In this document: piece by piece, positions 42,571-51,541 of the stretch | Layout: each line of letters opens with the position of its first letter | Numbering within the stretch: position 1 is the stretch's first letter | Assembly (NCBI GenBank): GCA_963824275.1 | Contig: CAWGOT010000003.1 | Span: 1,550,001 to 1,614,000, forward strand | Reading direction: 5' to 3' | DNA from: JANXQG01 sp963824275 | Lineage (GTDB): Bacteria; Planctomycetota; Planctomycetia; Pirellulales; Thermoguttaceae | Length of the DNA: 64,000 nucleotides | Notes under the pieces: generated by a model | The model's input: only the letters and a program-made list of their open reading frames with translations | The model's database searches: none | Told to the model about the DNA's origin: nothing | Translations under genes and position numbers: made by a program

Positions 42571-42894
42571 ATGGTCAGATTACCAAAAGAACAAGCGTCC
42601 GAGATGCACAGCGCGAAATCGCTGGAAAACTCCGTGTCCCGCATCGAGCAGCTCCTGGTCGCCGCCCGCCGCGTGGCCGCCGAAATGGACCGCCTCAAAA
42701 CCGGCAATATCCTCATCGGCAACCAGCCCTCCTTCAATTGCGCCATGGGCGACCTCGCCCGCTGGGGCAAGGCCTGCGAGGACGCCCTCACCGGCCGACT
42801 GATCGAAGGCGGCTTTTTCCGCGCCGAGCCGGCGACCCCCGCTCGCCACGCCCCCCGCAAGACGGGGAAAGCCAAGAAGTCGCGGAAAGCCTAG
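42571..42894 (+). CDS. Hypothetical protein with basic tail, 107 aa
   Basis: MVRLPKEQASEMHSAKSLEN is followed by a coiled-coil-like helix (VSRIEQLLVAARRVAAEMDR), then FNCAMGDLARWGKACEDALT and a Lys-rich end (PRKTGKAKKSRKA). Ribosome site GAGGAG lies just before ATG 42571. The basic tail suggests nucleic-acid binding. No family recognised. Confidence 0.6.
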   Translation: MVRLPKEQASEMHSAKSLENSVSRIEQLLVAARRVAAEMDRLKTGNILIGNQPSFNCAMGDLARWGKACEDALTGRLIEGGFFRAEPATPARHAPRKTGKAKKSRKA

Positions 42895-43010
42895 CTTCGT
42901 CGCGTAGCGACCGGCTGACGGTAGCCGTGGGTTTCCACCCACGGTCTGCGCCCGCGACACGTTCCCTCGTCGCGCAGCCCCGATGGAAGACGAAGGAGAG
43001 AATCGTTTCC

Positions 43011-44043
43011 GTGCCCCAACCGCCGCCCCTGATCCACGTCGCCCCCGCCCTCCAGCCCTCCAGCGTCCCGGAAATCGCCGCCATCCTCTTTCCGGCGTAC
43101 ACGGTGGACGAGGGCCGGGTCAGTCTGGCGGGCTGCGCCTTGGAGGACCGCGCGGTCGTGCAGTTGGCCTACCAGTACGGCGGCCAGCGGCTGGAGATCT
43201 ACCTCAATCCGCAAGGCGAGGAGGTCGACGGCCAGCCGGTGGCCCTGGACCGGGCGATGAAGTTCGTGCCCCTGGCCGCTCCGCCCGACCATTTTGAGGC
43301 CGACCTGGAGCGGCTCTTGGCCGCCGGCAGCCGCCTGGTGCAGGACCGCCTGCCCGCCGGGGCCGCCGTCGAGCCTCGTCACCTGCCAGGCGACGTGGTG
43401 CAAGTATGTGGAGGGCAAGTTGCGGTTCACGATCGGCGGGGCCGTGCTCGACTTTCCCTTTTCCGGTTGGACGCTGTCGCTCGGGCCGCCGCCGATCATC
43501 TGTCCGCACACGGGGGCGGCGACGTTCCATCTGGCGGCGACGTCGGACGGGCGGATTGCCGCGGCCGAGCGGATCGAGGTCTGCGCCGAGACGGGCCGCC
43601 GCCTGTTGGGCACGGAGCTGGTGCGTTGCGCGGCGACCGGCCGCCGCGTGAGTCCCGAGCTGACCGAGGTCTGTCCGGTCAGCGGCCGGCGGCTGTTGAA
43701 GACGGAGATGGTCCGTTGCGGCGTCTGCCGGCAGCGGGTGAGTCCGCAGGTCCTGGAGAAGAACCAGTGCCTGGCCTGCCGGCACATGAAGGCGGTGAAG
43801 AAGGCCGATCCGCGGATGGCCCGGCTCTTGCACGAGCATCCCCGGCTGGACCGTTGGTGGCGGTGGCGGATGAGCGAGACCGCGCGGGTCTACGTGCTGG
43901 TGGCCACCGGCTGGCTGCGGCGGCTGCTGGTGGTGGTGGACAAAGAGACGCTCGACATCCGCCACATGGCCATCGGCGGCCGGTTCTCGCACCGCTGGGC
44001 CGAGGTCGAGCCGGCGCAGTTCGCCTACGTGCTGCGGGAGTAG
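43011..44043 (+). CDS. Hypothetical protein with tandem C-x2-(T/S)GRR repeats, frameshifted
   Basis: The GTG at 43011 (AAGGAG 11 nt upstream) starts VPQPPPLIHVAPALQPSSVP. After a shift near 43395 it continues WCKYVEGKLRFTIGGAVLDF. The striking part, about residues 180-270, repeats a ~17-residue unit: EVCAETGRRLLGTE, VRCAATGRRVSPE, EVCPVSGRRLLKTE, VRCGVCRQRVSPQ, NQCLACRHMK. Each has Cys-x2 followed by (T/S/C)GRR-like, the last two forming C-x2-C pairs. A hydrophobic/aromatic tail (WWRWRMSETARVYVLVATGW) follows. Zinc binding is inferred. Function unknown. Confidence 0.6.
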
Positions 44044-44066
44044 GATGCCTACGTGTTGCGGGGATG

Positions 44067-44355
44067 GCATTTCGGGCCGAAGGCCCAGCCGTTCATCCAG
44101 CGAAGGGCAACGCCCTGGATTGCGTGCCACGAGTCCACTCTCTTTTTCTTGGCATCATCCGGCCCAACGGGCCAATCATTCGCCTTCAATTTCAATCCGG
44201 CGCATGATCCCATTCGTTCGGAACCCCTTTCGAAGGCGAACTCTTGGCCCTTCGGGCCGACACCGGGACAACACAAAAAATTGGTTTTGTGGCGCGGCCG
44301 TCTAACCAGGGCTTTGCCCTTCGCTGGATGAACGGCTGGCCTTTCGAGCCGAAAT
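44067..44355. repeat. Composite inverted repeat, ~50-bp arms
   Basis: Arm 44067-44116 (AAGGCCCAGCCGTTCATCCA, CGAAGGGCAACGCCCTGG) is inverted at 44306-44355 with a few mismatches. The 190-bp interior holds AAGGCGAACTCTTGGCCCTT, also found at 51733. The interval has no credible gene; ORFs read through it on both strands. Confidence 0.75.
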
Positions 44356-44369
44356 CCAATCAACCCAAA

Positions 44370-46334
44370 TCAACCCACGGTCTGAGGCATCCCTCGCCCT
44401 TTCGTCCGGGCACAATGCGCGACGAGCGCGATGAGGCCCGCGACCGCGACCAGCGCCAGCGCCGACGGCTCCGGCACAACCTCCGCCGTCACGTTGAGCG
44501 TCAGCGTTTGCCCGCCGGCCCAGCCGCTGATGTCCTGTTCGTCCGAAAGATCGAACTGATACTGGCCGGAGAAGTTGCCGAGTTGCGACGGACTGAAGAA
44601 CAAATCCATGAGCCCGCTCGTCTGGCCGGCAGGCAGGTCGGCGAAAGGCGTCGCATCCATGCTGAAGAGGCCGTCCGGATCGGAGAGTGCCATCACCGAT
44701 CCCAGGGCCAGGCCGGCACGGTACGCGGAGGGCAGATTCTCGATCTGGAACTGGCGGTCTTGCGTGCCGCTGCCGAGCTGCAACGTGCCGAAGTTAAGGT
44801 TTAGCACCGTGCCGCTGTTGGTAAAGGCCGCCGCAGCATGGTCGAGAACAGTGAGCGTTCCCGTGGCCGTCTGGGTGCCACTGAGCGCAATGGGGGCGCT
44901 AACGGCAAACGAAATCGTGTTGTTGCCCAAAGTCGTTGAAGTGGCCGAGATTGTGCAAGACTCGCTTTGGCCCGGAGCGAGAGTGCCGGAAGCAACTGAT
45001 CCAAGCGTGGCGTTGCCCGTCTGGACGGTCGCAGTTACGGAGTAATTGACACCGTTGCCGGAGCTCGGAAGGTCTCTCAAGGTCGCACCGAGCATCCCCG
45101 TGCCGCCGCTGATGATCGTGGCGCTGGTGCTGCTGCTGAGGGCGATGGTCGCCGGTGCGATGTTCAGGGCGAAAACCGTGCCGGTGCCATTGGCGCCGCC
45201 CTGTACGGTCGTCCCGTAAAGGCTGCTGCCGGTTAACGTCAAACCGGCTATGGGATATTCGCCGTTGCTGCCGTTGAAGGAGGCCAGCACCATCGGGTTG
45301 CCGCCGCTTTGGGGAACACTGAAGACCGTGCCGTAGCCATAGACGCCACCTTCTTCGGTCGTCCCATACAGGGTATTTCCGCTGAGCGTCAAACCGGCTT
45401 GGGGATCTTTGCCATTGCTTCCGTTGAACGAGGCCAGCACCGTCGGGCTGCCGCCGTTTAGCGGAACGCTGAAGACCGTGCCATCCGCATTGGCACCGCC
45501 TCCTGTGGTCGACCCATACAGGGTGTTGCCGATGAGGGTCAGGCCGGCAACCGGAGAATAGCCGTTGCTGAACGAGGCCAGCACCGTGGGGCTGCCGCCG
45601 CTTGCGGGAAGGCTGAACACCGTGCCGCCTCCATTGGCGCCGCCTCCGTACGTCGTCCCATACAGCGTGTTGCTGCTGAGCGTCAAACAAGCAGTTGCAT
45701 TTGCGCCGTTGCTGCCGTTGAACGACGCCAGGACCGTCGCGCTGCCGCCGCTTAGCGGAACGCTGAAGACCGTGCCGTCCCCGGAATATGGGAGGCCAGA
45801 CCAATTGGGGCCGCCGTATACGGTCGTCCCATAAAGCAGGTTGCCGCTGAGCGTCAAACCGGCAGCGGGATCTACGCCGTTGCTGCCGTTGAACGAAGCC
45901 AGCAGCGTGGGGCTGCCGCCGCTTAGCGGAACGCTGAATACCGCGCCGTCGTTATGGGCGCCGCCAGATTCGGTCGTCCCATACAGGGTGTTGCCACTGA
46001 GCGTCAAACCGGCAGCGGGATCTACGCCGTTGCTGCCGTTGAACGAAGCCAGCAGCGTGGGGCTACCGCCGCTTATCGGAACGCTGAAGACCGTGCCGTC
46101 GTTATTCACGCCGCCGGAATCGGTCGTCCCATACAGGGTATTGCCGCTGAGCGTCACACTGGCATAGGGGTTTTCGCTGATGCTGTTGAAACTGGCAAGG
46201 GTCGTCAGGGTCTGGGCGTACACCTGGGCCGAGATCGACGCCAGCAGCAATACGCCAAGCCCTATTACCAGCCGCGCTGACGTGAAGAGGGCGCGGTCCC
46301 TCTCGACAAGAACCAAATCCCGAGCCGCTTGCAA
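44370..46334 (-). CDS. PEP-CTERM protein with TIGR03803 repeats (array member 1)
   Basis: 654 residues. TTG 46334 gives an uninterrupted frame with signal-like RLVIGLGVLLLASISAQVYA. The ATG at 46347 with AGGAG gives the shared leader but needs a one-base shift near 46270. Eight TIGR03803 (Gloeo/Verruco) repeats of ~36 residues follow, each like LTLSGNTLYGTTxxGG...GTVFSVPxSGGSPTxLASFNGSNG. Next come an Ig-like stretch and a shared C-terminal domain (LNFGTLQLGSGTQDRQFQIE). VVPEPSALALVAVAGLIALV with a basic end is the PEP-CTERM sorting signal for exosortase. No exosortase gene is in the window. Confidence 0.82.
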   Translation of the reverse strand: MQAARDLVLVERDRALFTSARLVIGLGVLLLASISAQVYAQTLTTLASFNSISENPYASVTLSGNTLYGTTDSGGVNNDGTVFSVPISGGSPTLLASFNGSNGVDPAAGLTLSGNTLYGTTESGGAHNDGAVFSVPLSGGSPTLLASFNGSNGVDPAAGLTLSGNLLYGTTVYGGPNWSGLPYSGDGTVFSVPLSGGSATVLASFNGSNGANATACLTLSSNTLYGTTYGGGANGGGTVFSLPASGGSPTVLASFSNGYSPVAGLTLIGNTLYGSTTGGGANADGTVFSVPLNGGSPTVLASFNGSNGKDPQAGLTLSGNTLYGTTEEGGVYGYGTVFSVPQSGGNPMVLASFNGSNGEYPIAGLTLTGSSLYGTTVQGGANGTGTVFALNIAPATIALSSSTSATIISGGTGMLGATLRDLPSSGNGVNYSVTATVQTGNATLGSVASGTLAPGQSESCTISATSTTLGNNTISFAVSAPIALSGTQTATGTLTVLDHAAAAFTNSGTVLNLNFGTLQLGSGTQDRQFQIENLPSAYRAGLALGSVMALSDPDGLFSMDATPFADLPAGQTSGLMDLFFSPSQLGNFSGQYQFDLSDEQDISGWAGGQTLTLNVTAEVVPEPSALALVAVAGLIALVAHCARTKGRGMPQTVG

Positions 46335-46361
46335 CGAACTTCTTCATTTCACGTCTCCTTC

Positions 46362-47990
46362 TCAATCTGGGGGCGATTGCTCGCCCTGACATGCAATCAG
46401 GAGCCAAGGGTATTGTGGGACAGGAAGATAATGCGGGAGAGAAAGGAAAATGGCAGAAAGGAAAATGCCATTCATTTTCCTTTCTCCAATTTTCCCTTCT
46501 CTAATCTTCTTTTGCCAACCATGCACGACGAGCACAATGACGCCCGCGACCCCGAGCAGCGCCAGCGCCGACGGCTTGGGCACGACCCCCGCCGTCACGT
46601 TGAGCGTCAGCGTCTGCCCGCCGGTCCAGCCGCTGAGGTCCTGTTCGTCCGAGAGATTGAACTGGTACTGGCCGGAGAAGTTGCCGAGTTGCGACGGAGT
46701 GAAGAACAAATCCATGAGCCCGCTCGTCTGGCCGGCCGGCAGGTCGGGGAAAGGCGTCGCATCCGTGCTGAAGAGGCCGTCCGGGTCGGAAAGCGCCATC
46801 ACCGATTCCAGGGCCAGGCCGACACGGTACGCGGAGGGCAGATTCTCGATCTGGAACTGGCGGTCTTGCGTGCCGCTGCCGACTTGCAAGGTGCCGAAGT
46901 TCAGGTTCAGCGTCCCGCCGCCGCCCGCAAAGGCAGCCGCCGCATGGTCCAGCACGGTCAAAGTTGCAGTGGTCGTCTGCGAAAGGTTGGACGAATTCGG
47001 ATCGCTGCCGGTGAAGGAAATAGTCGTGACGCCGAGCGTGATGGAAGTGGCCGGGACGGTGCAGGACTGGCTTCCGCCCGGAGCAAGGCTGCCGGTGCCG
47101 GAGGTTATCGCCCCCAGCGCCGCACTGCCGCTCTGGACGGCTCCATTGAGCGTGTAGTTCAGGTTGTATCCGGAAGTGGGCGAATTGCTTACGGTCATGC
47201 CAAGTGTGGCCGTCCCCCCGGCGATGATCGTGGCGCTGGTGCTGCTACTCAGGGCGATGGTTGCCGGTGCGATGTTCAGGGCGAAGACCGCGCCGTCGTT
47301 ATTGGCGCCGCCGTTTTCGGTCGTCCCATAAAGAGTATCGCCGCTGAGCGTTGCTGCCGCTGAACGAAGCCAGCAGCGCAGGTTTGCCACCGCTAAGGGG
47401 GGCGCTGAAGACCGCGCCGTACCCATAGGGATCGGCCCCGCCGTAATAGGTCGTCCCATACACGGTGTTGCCGCTGAGCGTCAGAGCGGCATAGGGACTT
47501 GTGCAATTATTGAACGAGGCCAGCACCGTGAGGCCGCCGCCGCTTAGGGGATGCTGAAGACAGTGCCGGAGTTAAAGTTGCCACCTTCGGTGGTCGCGCC
47601 AAACAGGGTGTTGCCGCTGAGCGTCAAACCGGCCCTGGGATAACAACCGTTGCCGAGGGGATCAGAAACGCTGCCGCCATTGAACGAGGCCAGTACCGTG
47701 GGGCTGCCTCCGCTTAGGGGAACGCTAAAGACGTCGCCGTCGTTATTGGCGCCGCCGCCGTAGGCCGTCCCATACAGGATGTTGCCGCTGAGCGTCACGC
47801 CGGCATATGGCCATTCGCCGTTGCTGCCGTTGAAACTGGCAAGGGTCGTCAGGGTCTGCGCACAGACTTGGGCCGACATCGACGCCAGCAGCCATGCGCC
47901 AAGCCCTATGACCAGCCTCACTGCGTGAAGAGGGCGCGGTCCCTCTTGACAAGAACCAAATCCCGAGCCGCTTGCAACGAACTTTCTCAT
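46362..47990 (-). CDS. PEP-CTERM protein with TIGR03803 repeats (array member 2), two frameshifts
   Basis: Starts MRKFVASGSGFGSCQEGPRP with a ribosome site, then RLVIGLGAWLLASMSAQVCA. About four TIGR03803 units follow, interrupted by shifts near 47545 (FSIP) and 47350. The shared C-terminal domain and PEP-CTERM follow, but the motif is VPKP instead of VPEP. The frame fails to stop after the TM and basic residues and continues ~45 codons into repeat-derived sequence (KIREGKIGERKMNG). Confidence 0.75.
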
Positions 47991-48140
47991 TTCACGTCTC
48001 CTTATCCGGGGGCGATTGCTTGCCCTGGTGTCCCTGGGTACATGCAGGGACAGGAAGATAATGCGGGAGAGAAAGGAAGGGGGAGAGAAAAATGCGATTC
48101 ATTTTCTTTTCCCTACTTATCCTTTCTCCCACCTTCCCCC

Positions 48141-48938
48141 TTAGCCCTGGCACCGCCGAGCCCGGCAGATGCCTGCGGCAAGTCGCAGCCGATGTTGTCG
48201 CCAAGTGTAGCCCAGCAGGCCGATTACACCCGCCGCGAGCAGCACCATCGGCGACGGTTCCGGCACGGGGACGGCCACATTGTCACCAACACTGTCAAAT
48301 CGAGCGTTGCACTCTTGACTATAGATCGAGATGTAAAGGTTGTCGGGGTAGTCATTCAATGTGCTGACGACGGTCGTCCCCAATTGCACATGGTTGGCGT
48401 CAAATACCGTGAAGTCGGCCTCACTGGAACTGACACGAGTTATACGAACGATGTAGCTGGTTCCTTGCCAATCGGCCATCCCTTGCACCATCGTGTTGCC
48501 GCCGCCGCTGTTGCCTTCTCCCGCTGTCCCAACGATATCGAGAAGGTTATCCGACCTCGGAAGGATCTCAGCCCAAAGCCAGTAAGAGTCGGTATTGGGA
48601 TTCGAGCTTGTTTCGGTCGTCAACGCAAGCCGCGCCATCGCAATGTTATTCAACTGCGCTGCCGTAATAGTAACTTCGGCCTCGACGAACTGCCCGACGC
48701 CGATTTGCACCTGTTCGGTATCATACGAGGCCCAGTCTCCTCCGGTATTCAGATCGTTGATGTACAGCGCATTGTTTTGGGTTATTTGGGTCGCAGGATA
48801 GAAATCTCGCTCACTCCACGTCCCGGTGTCTTTGACCGTACCTGGAAACCGCTCCAGGCCGTCGATGAAGCTCGCGTGTGCTTGCGTTACAAATGTGCTA
48901 GACAGAAATACCAGAATACCGAATCGCAATGCAAGCAT
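48141..48938 (-). CDS. Module C: PEP-CTERM protein starting within the fusion frame
   Basis: 265 residues from MLALRFGILVFLSSTFVTQA (ATG 48938), a plain signal peptide. A beta-rich domain (TWSERDFYPATQITQNNALY, FVEAEVTITAAQLNNIAMAR, NARFDSVGDNVAVPVPEPSP) resembles lectin-like PEP-CTERM cargo. The sorting tail is VPEPSPMVLLAAGVIGLLGY. The ribosome site is weak (AAGG), so translation may depend on read-through or coupling. Confidence 0.7.
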   Translation of the reverse strand: MLALRFGILVFLSSTFVTQAHASFIDGLERFPGTVKDTGTWSERDFYPATQITQNNALYINDLNTGGDWASYDTEQVQIGVGQFVEAEVTITAAQLNNIAMARLALTTETSSNPNTDSYWLWAEILPRSDNLLDIVGTAGEGNSGGGNTMVQGMADWQGTSYIVRITRVSSSEADFTVFDANHVQLGTTVVSTLNDYPDNLYISIYSQECNARFDSVGDNVAVPVPEPSPMVLLAAGVIGLLGYTWRQHRLRLAAGICRARRCQG

Positions 48939-51266
48939 TGCTGTTCGCCTTCGACATAGAAAGCACAGCAAGCCGCCAGTTCCAACGGTGAGCAGCGCCA
49001 GCGCCGACGGCTCTGGCACGACCTTCGCCGTCACGTACACCTGGGTCGACATCGACGCTAGCAGCAATGCGCAAAGCCGTATTGCCAGCCTCACTGCGTG
49101 AAAAGGGCGCAGCCCCTCTCGACAAGAACCAAATCCCGAGCCGCTTGCAACGAACTTTCTCATTTCACGTCTCTTTCTCAATCTGAGGGCGATTGCTCTG
49201 ACAGGAACATAATGCGGGAGAGAAAGGAAGATGGCAGAAAGGAAAATGCCATTCATTTTCCTTTCTCTAATCTTCTTTTGCCAACCATGCACGACGAGCA
49301 CAATGACCCCCGCGACCCCGAGCAGCGCCGGCGCCGACGGCTCGGGCACAACCTCCGCCGTCACGTTGAGCGTCAGCGTCTGCCCGCCGGCCCAGCCGCT
49401 CAGGTCCTGCTCGTCCGAGAGATTGAGCTGATACTGGCCGGAGAAGTTGCCGAGTTGCGACGGACTGAAGAACAACTCCATGAGCCTGCTCGTCTGGCCG
49501 GCCGGCAGGTCGGCGAAAGGCGTCGCATCCGTGCTGAAGAGGCCGTCCGGATCGGAGGGCGCCATCACCGATTCCAGGGCCAGGCCGGCACGGTATGCGG
49601 AGGGCAGATTCTCGATCTGGAACTGGAGGTCTTGCGTGCCGCTGCCAAGCTGCAAGGTGCCGAAGTCCAGGTTCAGCGTCCCGCCGCCGCCCGCAAAGGC
49701 CGCCGCTGAATGGTCCAGAACGGTCAGTGTTGCCGTGGCCGTCTGCGAGAGGTTGGAGGAATTCGGATCGCTGCCGGTAAAGGATATGGTCGTGACGCCA
49801 AGGGTGGTGGAAGTGGCCGAGACGGTGCAGGACCGGCTCGTACTTGGGGCGAGGCTGCCGGTCCCGGAGGAGACTGCCCCCAGCGTTGCACTACCACTCA
49901 AGACGCTTGCGGCGAGCGTGTAGTTCAGGTTGTTCGCGCCGGGGATAGTGAGGGAGAAGATTGTACCGTCGTTGTTACTGCCCCCCTGGCTTGTCATCCC
50001 GTATAAGGTTGAGCTTGTAGCGGTGTTGGAAACTGTGGCGTTGAAGGCAGCCGTTCCACCGCTGACGATCGTGGCACTTGCCCCGCCGCTCAAAGCAACA
50101 GCAGCCGCCGCGGCAACCGTCAAGCTGCCAACGGGATTGGCACCTGGATATGCCCCGCCGGTGCCTGTGAAGGAGAGCAGGTTGCGGAAGCCGCTGCCGT
50201 TGGTGCCGACGCAGAAAATCGTGCCGTAGCTGGAGAGATAGCCGGAAGTCATCCCATACAAAGTGGAGCCGATCAACGTCAGACTGCCGGAGGGACTCGC
50301 ACCGAGGCTCGCACCGGTGGTGCCGGTGAAGGAAACCAGACTCTGGACGTTGCCGCCGTTGATGCCGACGCCAAAAACACTGCCTTTGCCGCTGCTGCCT
50401 CCCGCGACAGTCATCCCGTAAAGGACTGTACCGTCGAGCGTCAAATTCCCAACGGGCCGTTGTCCGTTCGTGCCACTGAACGTGAGCAGGGTCGTGGGGC
50501 TGCCTCCGCTTAGGGGAAGGCTGAAGACCGTGCCGAATCCAGAACCGTTGTTCAACGACAAGTTGCCGCCAATTATAGTCGTCCCATACAGGGTGCTGCC
50601 GCCGAGCGTCACACCGCCATAGGGAGCGTAGCCGTTACTGCCGTTGAACGAGACCAGCACCGTAGGGCTGCCGCCGCTTAGGGGAAGGCTGAAGACCGTG
50701 CCGTCCCCATTGGGGCCGCCGCCGGTGGTCGTCCCATACAGGGTGCCGCCGCTGAGCGTCACACCCGCCATGGGATAATAACCGTTGCTGTCGTTGAACG
50801 AGGACAGCAGCGTGAGGTTGCCGCCGCTTTGGGGAACGCTGAAGACGGTGCCGTCCCCATTGGCGCCGCCTATTGCGGTCGTCCCATACAGGGTGTTGCC
50901 ATTAATCATCAAAGCGGCTTGGGGCCATTGGCCGTTGCTGCCGCTAAACGTGAGCAGGGTCGTGGGGCTGCCACCGCTTGTGGCAACGCTGAAGACCGTG
51001 CCGTCTCCGTTGCCGTAGCTCAACGACAGGTTGCCGCCTTCTTGGGTCGTCCCATACAGAATGTTGCCGCTGAGTGTCAAACCGGCACAGGGCCATTTGC
51101 CGTTGCTGCCATTGAACGTGGTCAGCACCGTAAATGTCTGGGCACTGGCCGGAAATGAGCTCAGCATCATCACAAGGAATACGCCAACGAAGCCCGTTCC
51201 GTAACCAAGGTGCAATCCTTCTCGACAAGAACCAAATCCCGAACCGCTGGCAACGAACTTTCTCAT
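48141..51266 (-). CDS. Stop-less fusion of three PEP-CTERM modules (array members 3-5)
   Basis: One 1041-residue frame. Module A (51266-~49281): leader MRKFVASGSGFGSCREGLHL, signal GVFLVMMLSSFPASAQ, about ten TIGR03803 units, the shared domain, then VVPEPSAPALLGVAGVIVLV and a basic end. No stop follows; codons of a hairpin repeat (KKIRERKMNGIFLSAIFLS) connect to module B. Module B (49163-48939) is a second leader joined directly to VVPEPSALALLTVGTGGLLC with its body missing. Module C (48938-48141) is a distinct secreted domain ending VPEPSPMVLLAAGVIGLLGY. The cell may initiate separately at 51266, 49163 and 48938. The promoter is at 51514-51541. Confidence 0.78.
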   Translation of the reverse strand: MRKFVASGSGFGSCREGLHLGYGTGFVGVFLVMMLSSFPASAQTFTVLTTFNGSNGKWPCAGLTLSGNILYGTTQEGGNLSLSYGNGDGTVFSVATSGGSPTTLLTFSGSNGQWPQAALMINGNTLYGTTAIGGANGDGTVFSVPQSGGNLTLLSSFNDSNGYYPMAGVTLSGGTLYGTTTGGGPNGDGTVFSLPLSGGSPTVLVSFNGSNGYAPYGGVTLGGSTLYGTTIIGGNLSLNNGSGFGTVFSLPLSGGSPTTLLTFSGTNGQRPVGNLTLDGTVLYGMTVAGGSSGKGSVFGVGINGGNVQSLVSFTGTTGASLGASPSGSLTLIGSTLYGMTSGYLSSYGTIFCVGTNGSGFRNLLSFTGTGGAYPGANPVGSLTVAAAAAVALSGGASATIVSGGTAAFNATVSNTATSSTLYGMTSQGGSNNDGTIFSLTIPGANNLNYTLAASVLSGSATLGAVSSGTGSLAPSTSRSCTVSATSTTLGVTTISFTGSDPNSSNLSQTATATLTVLDHSAAAFAGGGGTLNLDFGTLQLGSGTQDLQFQIENLPSAYRAGLALESVMAPSDPDGLFSTDATPFADLPAGQTSRLMELFFSPSQLGNFSGQYQLNLSDEQDLSGWAGGQTLTLNVTAEVVPEPSAPALLGVAGVIVLVVHGWQKKIRERKMNGIFLSAIFLSLPHYVPVRAIALRLRKRREMRKFVASGSGFGSCREGLRPFHAVRLAIRLCALLLASMSTQVYVTAKVVPEPSALALLTVGTGGLLCFLCRRRTAMLALRFGILVFLSSTFVTQAHASFIDGLERFPGTVKDTGTWSERDFYPATQITQNNALYINDLNTGGDWASYDTEQVQIGVGQFVEAEVTITAAQLNNIAMARLALTTETSSNPNTDSYWLWAEILPRSDNLLDIVGTAGEGNSGGGNTMVQGMADWQGTSYIVRITRVSSSEADFTVFDANHVQLGTTVVSTLNDYPDNLYISIYSQECNARFDSVGDNVAVPVPEPSPMVLLAAGVIGLLGYTWRQHRLRLAAGICRARRCQG
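48939..49163 (-). pseudogene. Module B: bodiless leader plus PEP-CTERM remnant
   Basis: Starts with the array leader MRKFVASGSGFGSCREGLRP and signal RLAIRLCALLLASMSTQVYV. It then goes straight into AKVVPEPSALALLTVGTGG and CFLCRRR, with no mature domain and no stop. Looks like an internal deletion between array members. Confidence 0.7.
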
Positions 51267-51295
51267 TTCACGTCTCCTTATCTGGGGGCGGAGAT
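51210..51295. repeat. ~80-bp leader repeat (ribosome site plus first ~18 codons), one of four copies
   Basis: Near-identical copies lie at 46285-46382, 47930-48020, 49100-49190 and here. Each spans AAGGAGACGTGAAATG, the codons for M(K/R)KFVASGSGFGSC(R/Q)EG, and upstream GGGGGCGATTGCT-type sequence. The third copy has AAAGAGACGTG. Confidence 0.85.
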
Positions 51296-51513
51296 GGGCT
51301 CAAGAGCCGGGAAGGGGAGCGTGAGAAGAATGGAGGCAGCAGCTTCCCCCACGAAACCGCTTGGCGGCTTCGAGAGCGAATCGGTCGAATTGACGAATCC
51401 GGCTAGAGCGGCTCCGAGGCCGGGACGATTCCGGCTCCAGAGCGGACGCAGACCGGGACGCTGCCTCTGTATGGGTCCAGGCGGCAAAAACGCCACCCAT
51501 GACGAATTGCGCT

Positions 51514-51541
51514 ATTATAATAAGAGGGCTGCGAATTACAA
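51514..51541 (-). promoter_or_regulatory. Promoter TTGTAA-16-TATAAT upstream of the PEP-CTERM array
   Basis: Minus-strand -35 TTGTAA (51536-51541), 16-bp spacer, consensus -10 TATAAT (51514-51519). It implies a ~240-nt leader before ATG 51266. Confidence 0.65.

Noticed and set aside
45565..46167. Plus-strand frames antisense to the TIGR03803 repeats
   Set aside because: Their periodicity simply reflects the repeats on the other strand.
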